Assembly: GCF_016808095.1 (NCBI RefSeq)
Contig: NC_068980.1
Coordinates: forward strand, 620,001-684,000
Source: Vigna angularis
Taxonomy: Eukaryota; Streptophyta; Magnoliopsida; Fabales; Fabaceae
Length of the DNA stretch: 64,000 nucleotides
Reading direction: 5' to 3'
Shown here one piece after another: positions 11,163 to 31,128 of the stretch. How positions within the stretch are numbered: the stretch's first letter is position 1; each line of letters opens with the position of its first letter. The notes under the pieces are model-generated. The model saw nothing but the letters and a program-made list of their open reading frames with translations, had not been told where the DNA came from and made no database searches. The translations under genes and the position numbers were made by a program.

Positions 11163-13813
11163 TCAGTGACCTGAATTCTGAGATAGACGAAATGAACCTC
11201 CAGCATACAACATTTTATACACTGGTCGCATTCTAATTGTCAAAATAATACTCAAGATGGTACCAAGTCCACAGACACCAGCCAAAACCAGAAAAGTCAA
11301 CCTGAAGCAATCTGCACCATAGCAGGTGGAGTTTCCTTGCTTTGCAGCTTCTGTATCGTACACGTTGCCCGCAAGAAAAACAGAGAAAATAAGGGCACCA
11401 ATTGGATTGCCTAGCATCATGAAGCTACTTATAACACCGAAGTGTTTCAGACCAAAAATCTCTGAGACAGTTGGAGCCATTATAGAACATTGAACCCCGT
11501 AGCAGATACCAAGTAGAGCAGTTGCAGCATAAAGAGTGCCGTTCAGAGCAGAAGCATAAAATAAAAATGCTACGATCATGATTATTTGTGCACATGTCAT
11601 CCAAAATGTTCGAGGTAGTGCTATCAACCTGTCATGATAACAACCTCATGAGTATAAGCTCAAAGCCCGAACCAAGTACAAGACAGTCACAAGTTCACAG
11701 CTATCACAACACAATTCAAATTTTGCTATAACATGATAACAAATTCACGATTCAGTTCACAAGGAAGAAAAGATTGAGGGGCAAGTCCTTACACAACTAG
11801 AAAACTACTTCGATGGGGACTGTTGGAAATAATCCAAGTATTAATCTGTCTAACGTTGGATAAAAATGACAACATTACACATCATATACAAAAAAAATAT
11901 CATAAATCCAATGTCTTGGACGTTTTTAAATTAAAAGTGGTGTGAATTCCTTGTATAAGTTGGATTTAGATCATATATATAATCTCTTTCCAAGGAAGGC
12001 TCTCAAAAATAGATTGTATGAGAGTCGATCACCAGCTTAGACTACACAAGATCACCATACACTAACAGAAATATACGATATGAAAAGAACTCACTCTAGA
12101 GAAAAATTGTTGAGAATAATCCAACTATGAATAAATATAGTACCTGACAAAGTATTCAGAAACAACACCAGCGCCAAGGCGGCCAATAAATATGCAGAAG
12201 CTGAAGACTGACAATAATATGGTTGTATCTTCTACACCTAAAGCAACTCCAATTTGAGCCAAATTATTGAGAACCGTTACTCCTGAGCCAGCCCCAAGAA
12301 AATAAGCAAACCAGCAAAGCCAAAAGTCTGCTTTGATGAAAGCTTCACGGAACTTGAAATCATCTCCCCTCTTTGGTCTCCTTTTCTGTATCACTGCTCC
12401 CTGTCCTTCTGCAATGAGCATCTCAACATCCGAGACATCACCCCTTTCATGAAAACTTTCAAGAATAGCAGCTGATGAAGACGGTGTTAGCAATGGACTT
12501 GTCTGCGTTGAAATGTCACTCTCCGATGCCAAATTATCTGAAGAACCAACCAGTGAAACGTTGCACTTGGAATTAGAAGGAAATAGTGTCATTTTTATAG
12601 GAATTGCAAGGGGAGCTACCAGAAGTAAAACCATTATGGCAACCAAGAAGTAGGTTAGAGCATCATTTATAGAGACCACGTCACTCACAATTGTGGTGAC
12701 AACAAGATAGGAAGCAAGTAAAACACTTGCAGCTTGGACAAAAATAAAATGCACATGCACTGAAGAGTCTTCACCAGAAGGAGTGCAAGGCCGAATGAAG
12801 AACATCATTAATAAACATACAGCAGGAAGTCCGACAGCAAGGAACAAAAGCAATTTAGAAGCAGACCCTTTCAGCACCAAGCTATATATTAAGGTGTATA
12901 CTTCAGCACTAATTCCTCCATAACCATTAAGAATGCCAGAGATGGTGCCTCTACTGAGAGGAAAGTTTCTCATGTTGGTGACAAACACAGCTGTTCCAAA
13001 CCATGCACTGCTGTTAGCGGCAACACATAGGGCAAGGCATATCTGTTAAGTCATCTTATAATCCGGATTTGGACCTAACTCAATCCTAAAAACTCTCACA
13101 AAGAGAAAAGTCCCTCACTTATATATACCATTTTGATCATATAATTACTGATCATATAATTAACAGATATTTTGGCTAGTTACATGATCAAAACAACGAT
13201 TTTAAGCGAGGGGAAGTTATTAGTGTACGAGTCAAGTCCAAACCCAAATTGTAAGAAGTCATAGAGAAAAAAAAAGAGGTCAGAAAGTAATACACTCAAC
13301 AGAAGGTGAAGTGGTAGGAAAGTTAGCAAAAGAAAACACACATATAAGTGGGTTTTTCACAATATTACTTATCTCATGACCAGTGATATATATTTTATTT
13401 GTCCATTTTTGTATTATCGAGAAAAAATTGACCAAATGTGTGAGAAAACCCATGTATGTGTGTGGAATGGAATGAGGAACTACCAGGATATAAGGGAGTT
13501 GGGAAACAGTTTGTGTAACAGTAAGGAAGATAAGGCCATAACCAAAGAAACAAAGGAGAGAACCAAGGAGAAGAAAAGCCCAAGGAGGGAAGTTGTTGGA
13601 GGCAATGCCTGGAAGCAGAGCCACGCTCTCCCCAACATCATTGGCCACTCCGAGAATAGTGATCTGTTGCTGGTTGAGAGACAAAACAGATTTGAGGGCA
13701 GAAGAATAGAGAGGGAAGTTGAATGGGTTTCCAACTGCTATTTGAATCCACACTGCAGATGCAAGACCCACCCATGGAGGTCTGCTCCCAGCTTTCACAA
13801 CCAACTTCACCAT
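11163..13813 (-). CDS. Nodulin-like / major facilitator transporter (NFD4-like)
   Basis: Three exons on the minus strand: 13813-13484, 13042-12144 and 11628-11163, with all junctions GT-AG and the frame unbroken, giving 564 aa, the usual length for this family. The N-terminal half is a Nodulin-like domain (WVGLASAVWIQIAVGNPFNF near residue 15; NSSAWFGTAVFVTNMRNFPL starting near 124). The C-terminal half is a second MFS block (YFLGAGSGVTVLNNLAQIG; RLGAGVVSEYFVR across the exon 2/3 junction; GVQCSIMAPTVSEIFGLKHF). A hydrophilic loop with Ser-rich and Arg/Lys-rich parts joins the halves. Relatives are membrane carriers, some induced in nodules and one (NFD4) needed for nuclear fusion in Arabidopsis. 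Substrate unknown. The ORF reading on past 13484 is intron sequence. Confidence 0.92.
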
Positions 13814-14633
13814 TCTTTTTGAAAATGATTATCAGAACACTGAGTGTTGGGTAGGATTATATAAAGTTCCACAGGCAGAAAGGTTCGAACTTGGAAGATG
13901 ACACTTACAGAATTTTATGTTTGGTTCCGACCCACCACCTTGTTTTCTGTGATTCCCATCAATGAAATCATGAAAGGTGAGAATGTAATTACTATCATAA
14001 AAAGTTTGTCCCTTTCATCACCTTCTCGTGAATCGACCTTCTTCATCTGTCAGTGAAACCAAACTGTCCAAACCTAATTGTCTCTATGGATTCACTTATG
14101 TTCTAACTTTGCTCTTCTGATTAAAACTAATAGCTAATGATTAAAGTTTTTTTTCACTAAAAAAATTCAATTTTTAGAAATATTTTGGTTATTAGAAAAA
14201 ATATTTTTTATATTTATAAAAAAACAAAATTAAGAATAAAATAATAAATGTATAATTAACCTCAGTTATATGATTTAAAAAATAAAAAAACACAGCAGCT
14301 AAGTAACTATTAGTTCTATAAATATAAGTTTGCAAACTAAAATTTACTCATAACATTTAATGAGAATGATAATAAGTAGGAGTACTGAAAAGCATATAAA
14401 TATAATAATTGAATTAAACTTTTCTTAATAAGTAGTTTCAATTGAATAATATAATCTATTTCGTATATAGCTTCATTAAATATGTAAAGTTTTTTCACGT
14501 GATATTTTTACGACAAAATAATTAATTAAATTTGAATCGTGCATACGATTTTAGTTTTAAAATATTTTAAATACTGATTATTAAAATCAAAAAACTGTTC
14601 ATCTTTTATATCTATCTATATATATAATTCAAA
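13814..14633. other. Intergenic, AT-rich
   Basis: Upstream side of the MFS gene. A TATATAA word on the minus strand (complement of 13857-13863) lies only about 45 bp before the ATG, so it is a weak TATA candidate. Nothing else supported. Confidence 0.5.
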
Positions 14634-15708
14634 TTAATAATATTATTATCTCTTATTTTTAGTCAGTTTATTATTATATCTTATTTTATATATTTTGAGC
14701 TTAGTCCATATTACTTTTATTATAAATAAAAGATCTTATTTGTATATTTAAGGGAGGTTAATCTCAAATATAGTTTTTCATTATATTCAACATGGTATCT
14801 AGAGCCTAAGATTCTTTTGAGAAAAAAGTTTCTTGTGTCTCTGCCAATACATCCGTCGCTGTCGGCGATGGCGCCATATACTTGTCGTTGTCAATGATGC
14901 CATCGTCTACCGTTGTCATTATTCGAGTTCTAGTTTCGACCGATGATCACATGGTTTTGATTGTCTCGGCCAAGCAACCATCATGCCATCAATGACGCCT
15001 TCATCGAAGTTCCTACACGCTCTTAACGCCTTTTAAAGTTATGGATCTACTACTCTTTTTTCCGTCATGCATGGTGGCACGTTTCATAGTGGAGCGTCGA
15101 GGTGTCTTGATTGGAGAATCTTGAATTTTTTAAGATTTCTCTCTCCTATTCATCCATGTCTTCTTCCACGGTTGTCTCTTCTAACTTCTCTTTTGTCACC
15201 ATTGTGTTTGATCCGTCCAATATATGTTTTTTTTTCCTATGAAAAAGATGGTTTTTTTGTTAATTTATTTATAATCGTAGTGGCTCTCCAACAATTACCT
15301 CTTTATCCACTAGTGACATTCCTCAACGGCGATTTGCAATAAGAGATTTACATGAAGCAACCTCTTAAATTTGTTGCTCAGGAGGGGTTTTTTGGGTTGG
15401 TATTTCGTCTTCTATGTCGTCTTTCAAATCATTAACAATTTGGTGTCACTTTATTACAAAAGCAGATATTTTTACTAAAACTTGATGAATTATATTAGTA
15501 ACAAGCTTGGTAGATTTGTATGTACTAACTTGAGGGAGAGTATTAGATATATTATCTTTATTTTTTATCTTTAGTCACTTTGTTATTGTTTCTTATTTGT
15601 ATATTTTAGGTTTAGTTCATATTACTTCTATTATAAATAAATGACCTTATCTTAATATTCAACACAAGAGATATTAATTCCAAATATAGTTTTTCACTAT
15701 ATTAAACA
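14634..15708 (+). mobile_element. Old, internally deleted Copia element
   Basis: Two diverged copies of a roughly 160-168 bp LTR (about 14634-14792 and 15541-15708) bracket about 750 bp. Both end in CA, and their bodies share words such as TTTAGTCA, TTATAAATAAA and CAAATATAGTTTTTCA. Right after the left LTR, TGGTATCTAGAGCC (14793-14806) is an initiator-Met tRNA primer site. Just before the right LTR is a purine tract, TTGAGGGAGAG, preceded by sequence reading ADIFTKT, the usual Copia pol C-terminus. Nearly all of gag-pol is gone. The right LTR begins TATTAG rather than TG. No target duplication is recognisable, and the LTR divergence implies an old insertion. Confidence 0.75.
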
Positions 15709-17796
15709 CTTAGAAGTACTTAATACATATTTAATTATTGCACATCGTATTTCACAAAGCCTATTATGGAAAATTTGATACCAGAATAAAACTTCTGCCA
15801 AAGATTCTTCTATAATTTTAAATTATTATATTGCATATTTCTGAAGAGTTTTCAGTCTTTTGGAGCATATATTAGCCATTTGATCTATGCCATATGGTGG
15901 GTTTAAATAAAGGGTTACGTATTCAGAAATATAATAAATTGAGGAGCATAATCACAAAGAAAGACTCAATCACGCGGTAAAATATATTTAACATACTCAA
16001 TTAAGCATTAGGTCATACTTATTTATTTTAAATATTATAATGTCTATACAAGTATACACAAAGATACTAGAACCTTAAATTCTCTTCTCAATTTTTGTAT
16101 ATTTATATAATTTTATATCACCGTGAGTTGTATTAAGATTTTTTTAATCTCATCTTTTTAATATTGAGAAAATACGAGTACTCCTAAAAACAACTGTAAT
16201 AATTTAATTTTAATGTATTTATCTAGATAACTACATAATCTAGTTCACATATTACTTTACGTCTGAATATAAAAAAAATTAATAATAATTTTCACGTTGT
16301 GTATAAATAATTTTTAATTTTCTTCATAACAAGCCAACACTGTTTTAGATAGCAACATGCAAATTATCTTCACCATTTTAGCAATATTACTTTTGTTTGT
16401 ATTCAGATTTTATGATAGAATTTTATTGTACTTTAATTAGGTATTAAAAAAAGATATTTAATATAATATTATTTGACAAAAATTAAGATTTTTTTCCGGT
16501 ACAAAATAATCTAAGATTATTTTTAAGTGATAAACTAATAAGGAGAAATTTTAAGCTAACGTGATTAAATTTAAATATTTATTTATATTTAATCTTAAAT
16601 ATAACAACATTATAATAATTGTTAAAAATATTAAATTAATAATTTTATTTTAGTAATTAAATAATATATAAATAAATATTTCTTTACCTATTCATATTTC
16701 TCTTGAAGTTAAACCATCTTACTTTCCAATTTATTTTCTTTTCTTACTCTTCACTTGTTATTTCCCAATTCAAACACAACATTAGGAATAAAATTCATGA
16801 TTGTGATAGGTTTAAAAAATTATTTTATAATAATTCAATATTAGAATATTAAAATAAATATACGAAAAATTATATTATTTATGTAGAAAATAATTAACTC
16901 AAAATATTAAAAAATAAATTATTGAATGAAAAAGTGAAATAAAATATATTATTATTTTATTTATATTAAATAATAAATAGATTACTTAACTGTATTGTAT
17001 GACTAAACAATGTAGTTATTTTAATTTTAAATATTTGTTGTATTGATTATATTAATTAAAATTTTGTACTTTTAGAAAGAAAATAATAAAAGCATTCTCA
17101 ACCTTTTATATACACCTAAAAAGAGAGAAAATAAAATTAAGAATAAATTTATGAGATAAATGGTATTATATAAGACGACAAAAATAGAATGAAAAAAAAA
17201 AGTGTTAAATAAGTTTATATGAAATGGAGGTGTATATATGTTGTTAATTATAACTAATAACCATAATAACTAAAAACAATAACGGTTACGAATATTAGAA
17301 TTTAAAATTAATCCAATATTTTTACATAAATTAAAATTAGATAAAGGCATATTCGTTAAAAACATATTTAAAACAAAAATAGTTGTTTCTAGCCCTGTTC
17401 TTGGGACAGATAGATGACTCCAAACCAAAGCATGAAAATGTTCATGCTTGCTAGAATGGGAAACATATATAAAGTAGTCATATAGATGAAGACAAAAATC
17501 TTATTTAAAAAACAATCTATTTGTATAATTGCATATTCATGAAATTGCAGACGCGTTATTGTTTATATTTAAATACAAATGTATATTATAGATATAAATA
17601 AATATGTGAGACGAGATTAGTCATACATTCCTAATCCATTTTCTTTCTTTCTATCTCTCCAATTACGACTCATTAGTTTTTATTTTCATTCCTGTATGTT
17701 CCCGAAAAGAAAAAGGAAACTGCAACAGTTATTGTTGTTGAAAGAAAACCTAGAGTATTTACACACAAGTGTATTTTCCGAAAATGAAAAAGAGTA
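15709..17796. other. Intergenic, very AT-rich
   Basis: No ORF, repeat or RNA gene that I can support. Confidence 0.6.
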
Positions 17797-18513
17797 TTAT
17801 TGTTTATTATTGAGAATTGATTGGTCTTGGGCTTTGGACATGAGGGAGAGCCGAGTGGGCCTGGGCTGAAATGCTACACGGCGATGCAAGTAGTGTGACG
17901 ACGGTCTAATCAGAGTCGTCAAGGCTCTCCGGACAATCTCCCCGTCCACTCCTCCAATCCTCCTCACCACCGAATTCTTCATCGCAGATCTCAGAAGGTT
18001 CAGTTTTCTACCGCTTAGCGGCATCGTTTGCTGCTGCCGCGGTTGCTGTTGTTGCTGCTGCTCCTGTTGCTGTCGCTGCTCCTGTTGCTGCTGCTGCCGC
18101 TGCTCCTGTTGCTGCCGCTGCTGCTGCCGCTGCTCCTGTTGCTGCCGCTGCTGCTGCCTCTCCGCTAACTGTTTGTGGTACGCGCATCGGAACGACCCAG
18201 GATGCATGGTTGGAGAACACATGCACTTCCTCTTCTCGCTCTCAGTGTTCGACGACGAGGACGCCGCCTCCTTCTTCGTCTGACTCGTCGTCGTCACCGT
18301 CATTGAGCGCCGCACTGGAGACTCCGCTCTCTGCTCCACTGCCAAGAATCTCACCGATGACGATGATGAAGATGATGGAAGGTTGCGCTGCACTCTAGCG
18401 TTCGCGGAGGAGTATGTTCCAGGAGAGAAATTCGTCGCCGACGTGGACGCAAACGCTGAGGAGTACGAGCGCGGTGACGTTTGAGTTCTTGAAGAAGGAG
18501 AAACCATTGACAT
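17797..18513 (-). CDS. Serine-rich protein-related, with poly-Gln tract
   Basis: Predicted 238-aa intronless protein of the plant serine-rich family of unknown function. The hallmark is KRKCMCSPTMHPGSFRCAYH at residues 95-113, a short Cys/His motif shared across the family. Before it comes a Ser/Thr-rich region (serine runs at about 47-53 and 85-88). After it, residues 120-162 (18028-18156) are a Gln-rich insertion broken by Arg and Glu, encoded by CAG/CAA repeats. A conserved basic C-terminus follows (LRSAMKNSVVRRIGG, then IRPSSHYLHRRVAFQPRPTR). Family members usually go straight from the Cys/His motif to this C-terminus with little glutamine. Start is the first ATG; a second in-frame ATG is two codons later. 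Confidence 0.88.
   Translation of the reverse strand: MSMVSPSSRTQTSPRSYSSAFASTSATNFSPGTYSSANARVQRNLPSSSSSSSVRFLAVEQRAESPVRRSMTVTTTSQTKKEAASSSSNTESEKRKCMCSPTMHPGSFRCAYHKQLAERQQQRQQQEQRQQQRQQQEQRQQQQQEQRQQQEQQQQQQPRQQQTMPLSGRKLNLLRSAMKNSVVRRIGGVDGEIVRRALTTLIRPSSHYLHRRVAFQPRPTRLSLMSKAQDQSILNNKQ
18028..18156 (-). repeat. CAG/CAA repeat encoding a Gln-rich tract
   Basis: Imperfect trinucleotide repeat, seen on the plus strand as GCTGCTGCC and GCTCCTGTT words, within the serine-rich protein gene. It encodes about 43 residues built from QQQ, RQQQ and EQR units. Confidence 0.9.
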
Positions 18514-19891
18514 TGTTTAAGCAGTGTAGAGAGAGAATGCCGAGTGAGAAAGAGAATAAAGTAGTTTTTGTTTAGAAGTTTGTTAGAGACGGTTTGCTAG
18601 GAAATTCTTTAGCACTGTGAGTGGTTACGCTAACTGAAACAAGTCCACTGAGGTTTATATAGGGAGATGACAAATGGGTAAAACAGTAATTTCAAATCCA
18701 TTTTCCGTTTTTCTTACCATGTATATTTTTTTTATGACTATGATATCTTAACCAATTTTTACAATCAATTATGTGAATATTTTATTAGTATTTATATTTA
18801 AAACAGACTAATTATAAAATTATAAAAAAAATTGTTAAAAAAAAAATTTCTTTTTTATATATATAGAATTTTGTATCTTACTTATAAAAACTTCAATCCA
18901 ATTCCATTTACACCAACATACACTGGTGCCAGTTGCTATTATGTGGTATACAATAATATATTATTATAAATAAAGAAATAAAAATTATGATTTGTGTTTC
19001 ACGGTGGCTAGAGTTAAAGCGCTGTTGACACTCTAAAATGCAAAATTTAATAAAAAAGAGAAAACCGTCGGAGAATGTTACAATTATATAAAACTGATTT
19101 TTTTTTTTAAAATGAAAAAACTGTAGAAATGAGAAAATCAAGAAATAAATGAAGCAGTGATTTGATTTGTGGTCGTGTGGTGTGACAGAGACAGCAAACT
19201 AGTATAATTTTTCACAAACATTGGGCGGCCGTTCGCTTTTTTGTTAAGATTTCAGAATGTTGTGGGCTGCAAAAATTAAGAACAAAATAAACAACACACA
19301 ATGTAATGAATAGAAGAATAGTTAAAAAAACTCAATCAGAATTAATATCTTATGATAAATTAATATAAAATTTATATTACACTCATTTAAACCGGTCATC
19401 AACATAAGTCATTAGACTTTTATAGTATGAGTAAAACAAAAGTTCAATTTACATAAAATATTACTTAATTAAAAACTTTAGAAAAATAAATTTATTGTAA
19501 AGATAATCAACATAAACATGCATATACATGTAATGATAAGATATTGTTTGGATCAAGTTTTTATGAATTTATTTTTAGTATCATTCTAAAATGTTTTTTA
19601 TATTAATCAAGGTGTGTTATGGGTATATAAATTTATATTATTTTTTATTTATCTAAAACTTTTTGTTTGTATCTTAATATTTATAAGTGTTATGTTCATA
19701 TCATCCCAATGTTTAAAAAGAAATATTATCGATTATATTAGTTTATACATGTTCTACAAAATCCACCCACCTCATGCTCTTGGAGAACTTTTTTATGTTC
19801 GTAGAATTAGAAGGACCGGAGAAGATGTAGCCTAGACACAAAGTTGGAAAACACCAATAAATAATACAGTGGATGCATATCAAAACAACTT
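18514..19891. other. Promoter side of the serine-rich gene, then AT-rich intergenic
   Basis: The first 150 bp are the 5' UTR and core promoter of the serine-rich gene. Beyond that the DNA is AT-rich with no supported gene. Confidence 0.5.
18654..18661 (-). promoter_or_regulatory. TATA box of the serine-rich protein gene
   Basis: CTATATAAAC on the minus strand, about 140 bp upstream of the start codon at 18513, a good match to plant TATA consensus and spacing. Confidence 0.6.
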
Positions 19892-19963
19892 TAATATTTT
19901 AAGTTATAATAGTTATTTTTATGTAATTAATCTTTTCTAAACATGCACTAGATTTGACCTTTG
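19892..19963 (+). repeat. Left copy of 72-bp direct repeat flanking a Copia fragment
   Basis: Identical over 72 bp to 21700-21771. The last two bases (TG) also form the outer end of the Copia LTR, so the duplicated target is 70-72 bp. Confidence 0.95.
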
Positions 19964-21699
19964 TTATGAGAAAAGAAAGGATAGGAATTGTATTTCTTAT
20001 TCCATAAGAAGAGAGTACAATTTTACATATATATAATTGTTTGAAACAATATATAAACGGAATATAAATATAAAAATAGAATATAAATATATGAAGATAA
20101 ATGCACAGATATGAACGGAAAATAAATTAAATCCAATATCCCCTCAAGCTGCAGCATATATATCCTTAATGTTCAGCTTGGACAACAAAGATTGAAATTG
20201 TGCTGGATGCAAAGCTTTAGTATGAATGTCTGCAAGTTGTGCTGAAGTAGGAATGGACAGGAGCTTAATTACACCAGCTTGAACTTTACCTCTTATGAGA
20301 TGACAATCAATTTCAATATGCTTTGTTCTTTCATGCATGGCTGGATTTTGTGCAATTTGTATAGCAGATTGATTGTCACAAAACAGAAAAACTGGTTGTG
20401 GTAGAGGTTGTTTCAAATCATGGAGCAAATACAGAAGCCATTGAATTTCACATGTTGTGGAAGCTAAAGCTCTATATTCTGCTTCGGTTGATGATCTAGA
20501 TATAGTACCTTGCTTCTTGGATTTCCAGCTAATTAATGATGCACCATAGAACACATTAAAACCAGTCACAGACCTTCTAGTGTCAGGGCAAGCAGCCCAA
20601 TCAGAATCACTAAAAGCCTTGAGAGCATGTTCTGTGTTGGAGGGAAAGAATAATCCTTGTCCTGGATTGTTCTTGATATATCTCAGGATTCTTATTGCTG
20701 CTGCATAGTGATTTTCCAAAGGATTGGAAAGAAATTGACTGAGAGTACTAACAGCGAAACATAAATCTGGTCTTGTGTTGGTTAGATATAGTAACCTGCC
20801 AAGAAGTCTTCTATAGGCCTGCACATCTGAATAGGGTTTCCCTTCTGTCTTGGAAAATTTTGTGTCTGGCTGTATAGGAGTAGAAACAGGTTGACACCCC
20901 AACAATCCTGCATCTTCTAGTAACTCTAGAGCATACTTCCTTTGTGACAAATTAATGCCCTGTTGAGATCTTGCAATTTCTAAGCCCAGAAAATACTTGA
21001 GTTGGCCTAAGTCTTTAATCTTGAACTTTGCATTCAACAGAGCCTTCACAGTTTGGATTTCCTGGATGTCATCACCTGCCAAAACTATATCATCTACATA
21101 AACAAGTAAGATGGTAATATGAGCAGAATCACTTTTGACAAAAAAGTGAATAATCTGATTTTGATTGTGTGTAGCCCAAAGAAAGTAAAGTAGTTGTCAA
21201 CTTGTAATTCCATTGTCTAGAGGCTTGTTTGAGTCCATATAAAGACTTCAACAACTTGCAAACTTGTCCTGATTTTTCAGATTTATAACCAAGAGGAAGA
21301 GACATGTATACTTCTTCATCTAGATCCCCATGTAAAAAGGCATTAGTTACATCTAGTTGATGTAAATACCAATGTTTGGAAGCTGCTAAAGTTAGAACCA
21401 ATCTTACTGTTGTGAGTTTGACAACAGGTGAAAAAGTCTCAAAGTAATCTAAACCTTGTTGTTGTGTGTAGCCTTTGGCTACAAGCCTCGCCTTGTATCG
21501 TTCAATACTCCCATCAGCATGCCTCTTTATTTTGTATACCCATTTACATCCGATAGGTTGCTTTCCATTAGGTAGATCAGTCAAAACCCAAGTTTTGGTA
21601 TTTTCTAAAGCTGCAATTTCTTGATCCATGGCATTTCTCCAACAATCATGTTTGATGACTTGGTTATAGGTTTTAGGTTCACTAACTTGGTTATAACTA
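19962..21699 (-). mobile_element. 5'-truncated Copia retrotransposon fragment
   Basis: On the minus strand this runs from the pol linker just before the reverse transcriptase, through RT and RNase H, to a complete 3' LTR. The LTR is 20138-19962 (177 bp), beginning TATTGG next to the purine tract CTTGAGGGGA and ending CATAACA. Everything 5' of the linker (5' LTR, primer site, gag, protease, integrase) is missing. The junction near 21699/21700 is sharp, and the fragment sits exactly between two copies of a 72-bp direct repeat. Confidence 0.88.
20144..21677 (-). pseudogene. Copia pol remnant (RT and RNase H)
   Basis: Reading from about 21677 down, the frame carries the start of RT_2 ([72 protein letters not shown]). 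A one-base change in a T run near 21138 shifts the frame, and the rest continues with YVDD, LKYFLGLEIARS, and an RNase H of Ty1/Copia type (SDSDWAACPDTRRSVTGF; SRSSTEAEYRALA; ADIHTKALHPAQF). It ends with a stop at 20144. The frameshift and the missing N-terminal half make it non-functional. Confidence 0.9.
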
Positions 21700-21771
21700 T
21701 AATATTTTAAGTTATAATAGTTATTTTTATGTAATTAATCTTTTCTAAACATGCACTAGATTTGACCTTTG
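21700..21771 (+). repeat. Right copy of 72-bp direct repeat
   Basis: Perfect match to 19892-19963 at a constant offset of 1808 bp. Confidence 0.95.
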
Positions 21772-26419
<4,648 letters not shown>

Positions 26420-27835
26420 CACTAGTTTTGGGATTCAAACCAAAATCTGCAGAACCATCTATTATTACTCACCTAACCACTGGACTGGACTGGAGAATAG
26501 CAAACATCAAATGATATTTTCACTGCATATAGTAGAACAAGAAATGAAAAAGAAAATACAAAATTTACAACAAAGGGAGAAGATAGAAAACCTTAAGAGC
26601 AGAGATGAAATGGTTGTTGGGCTGGATTGAACAGACACGTATCTAGCTGGCCCAGGCACGCTTCAGACCACCTGCGAATATATACACGTGTATTGCCTAG
26701 TCATCATCGACTATACCGAACGCACCAATGCCCTGTTGCGTTGCGATGCTACCCGCAGACCAGTGACCGTCTACCTTTTCACATCTATCTCTAATTAATT
26801 CTTTTCTAACTCAATTTAATAAAAAGACATAAACATTATTAAGACATTAGCTCTAAAATTAACTATATCTTTTACATAATCAATAATAACATAAATATAT
26901 GTAAATATTAATAAAACACATACAATATAATCGAGTAGTGTATATATTTTTAGTACAATTTTCCTCATGATTGTACAAAAAATTTAACACAATTTTTTTT
27001 ATATATTTTCTAAATTTTTAATTCCTTATTTTTCATACTTCACATATCTCACCTTAAAACAAACAAATCATTAGGAAATTTTCAACTAAAATGTTTTTTA
27101 ACAGAATAAATTTAAATTTCAATTCATAAAGCATCGGTAAAGCTTGACAAAATCAGATTTATCCTCTTTCCCAAAATATTCTTCAATGCTCGATCTTTAA
27201 CTTTCAGCTGTCCACAACACACGATAACAACAACGGAATTGTGACAGCGTCATCCGAGAAATCCAATGAACCAAATCCATGTATTATTCAACATTTGTTG
27301 GCAGTCATTCGTGAGTGTTAAAACCTAGCAAGAAGAATGGTGCACGTAGGTTCGCTTGGTGCCCCTTCGGACTTCCTCTAATTGTCAAAATTTGATATTA
27401 ATTAAACAATAAAGTTCATTTTTCAACCTATCCTCCAGGGCATCGGAGTAACCTTCGCATTTCGTCGTTATCAAGAAAGTGAATGTTACATTAAACACGA
27501 TAGTTCTTACCCCCACTATTGTTGATAAGCCCATCCCACACACCCACATGGGTAATAATGTCCTAACGAGATTCACTTCTTAACATCGGAATCTCAAATT
27601 TCATTCATGATGATTAATGTACAGAGTACAGAAAAAGCATAGCATAGATACGCTCGGAAAGTAATAAACAATCAAGAATCTGATGGCGTTTATGACACTT
27701 TTTTTAGCGTAAGCCATCCAGGCAGGTTGCTAATACAAAAATTGGTTGAGCATCTAACAATCTGACAATGTTTCATTTAAGGCAAGCTCGAAAACGTGCA
27801 AGCCATACATTATTGAAGGCAAAACGTATCACACT
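26420..27835. other. Intergenic between calcineurin-B-like and NDUFV2 genes
   Basis: Holds the promoter side of the calcineurin-B-like gene, with a possible non-coding first exon near 26590-26640, and the 3' flank of the NDUFV2 gene. Both genes read on the minus strand. No other gene seen. Confidence 0.5.

Positions 27836-31128
<3,293 letters not shown>

Noticed and set aside
13376..13822. 148-aa plus-strand ORF
   Set aside because: Antisense shadow of exon 1 and intron 1 of the MFS gene.
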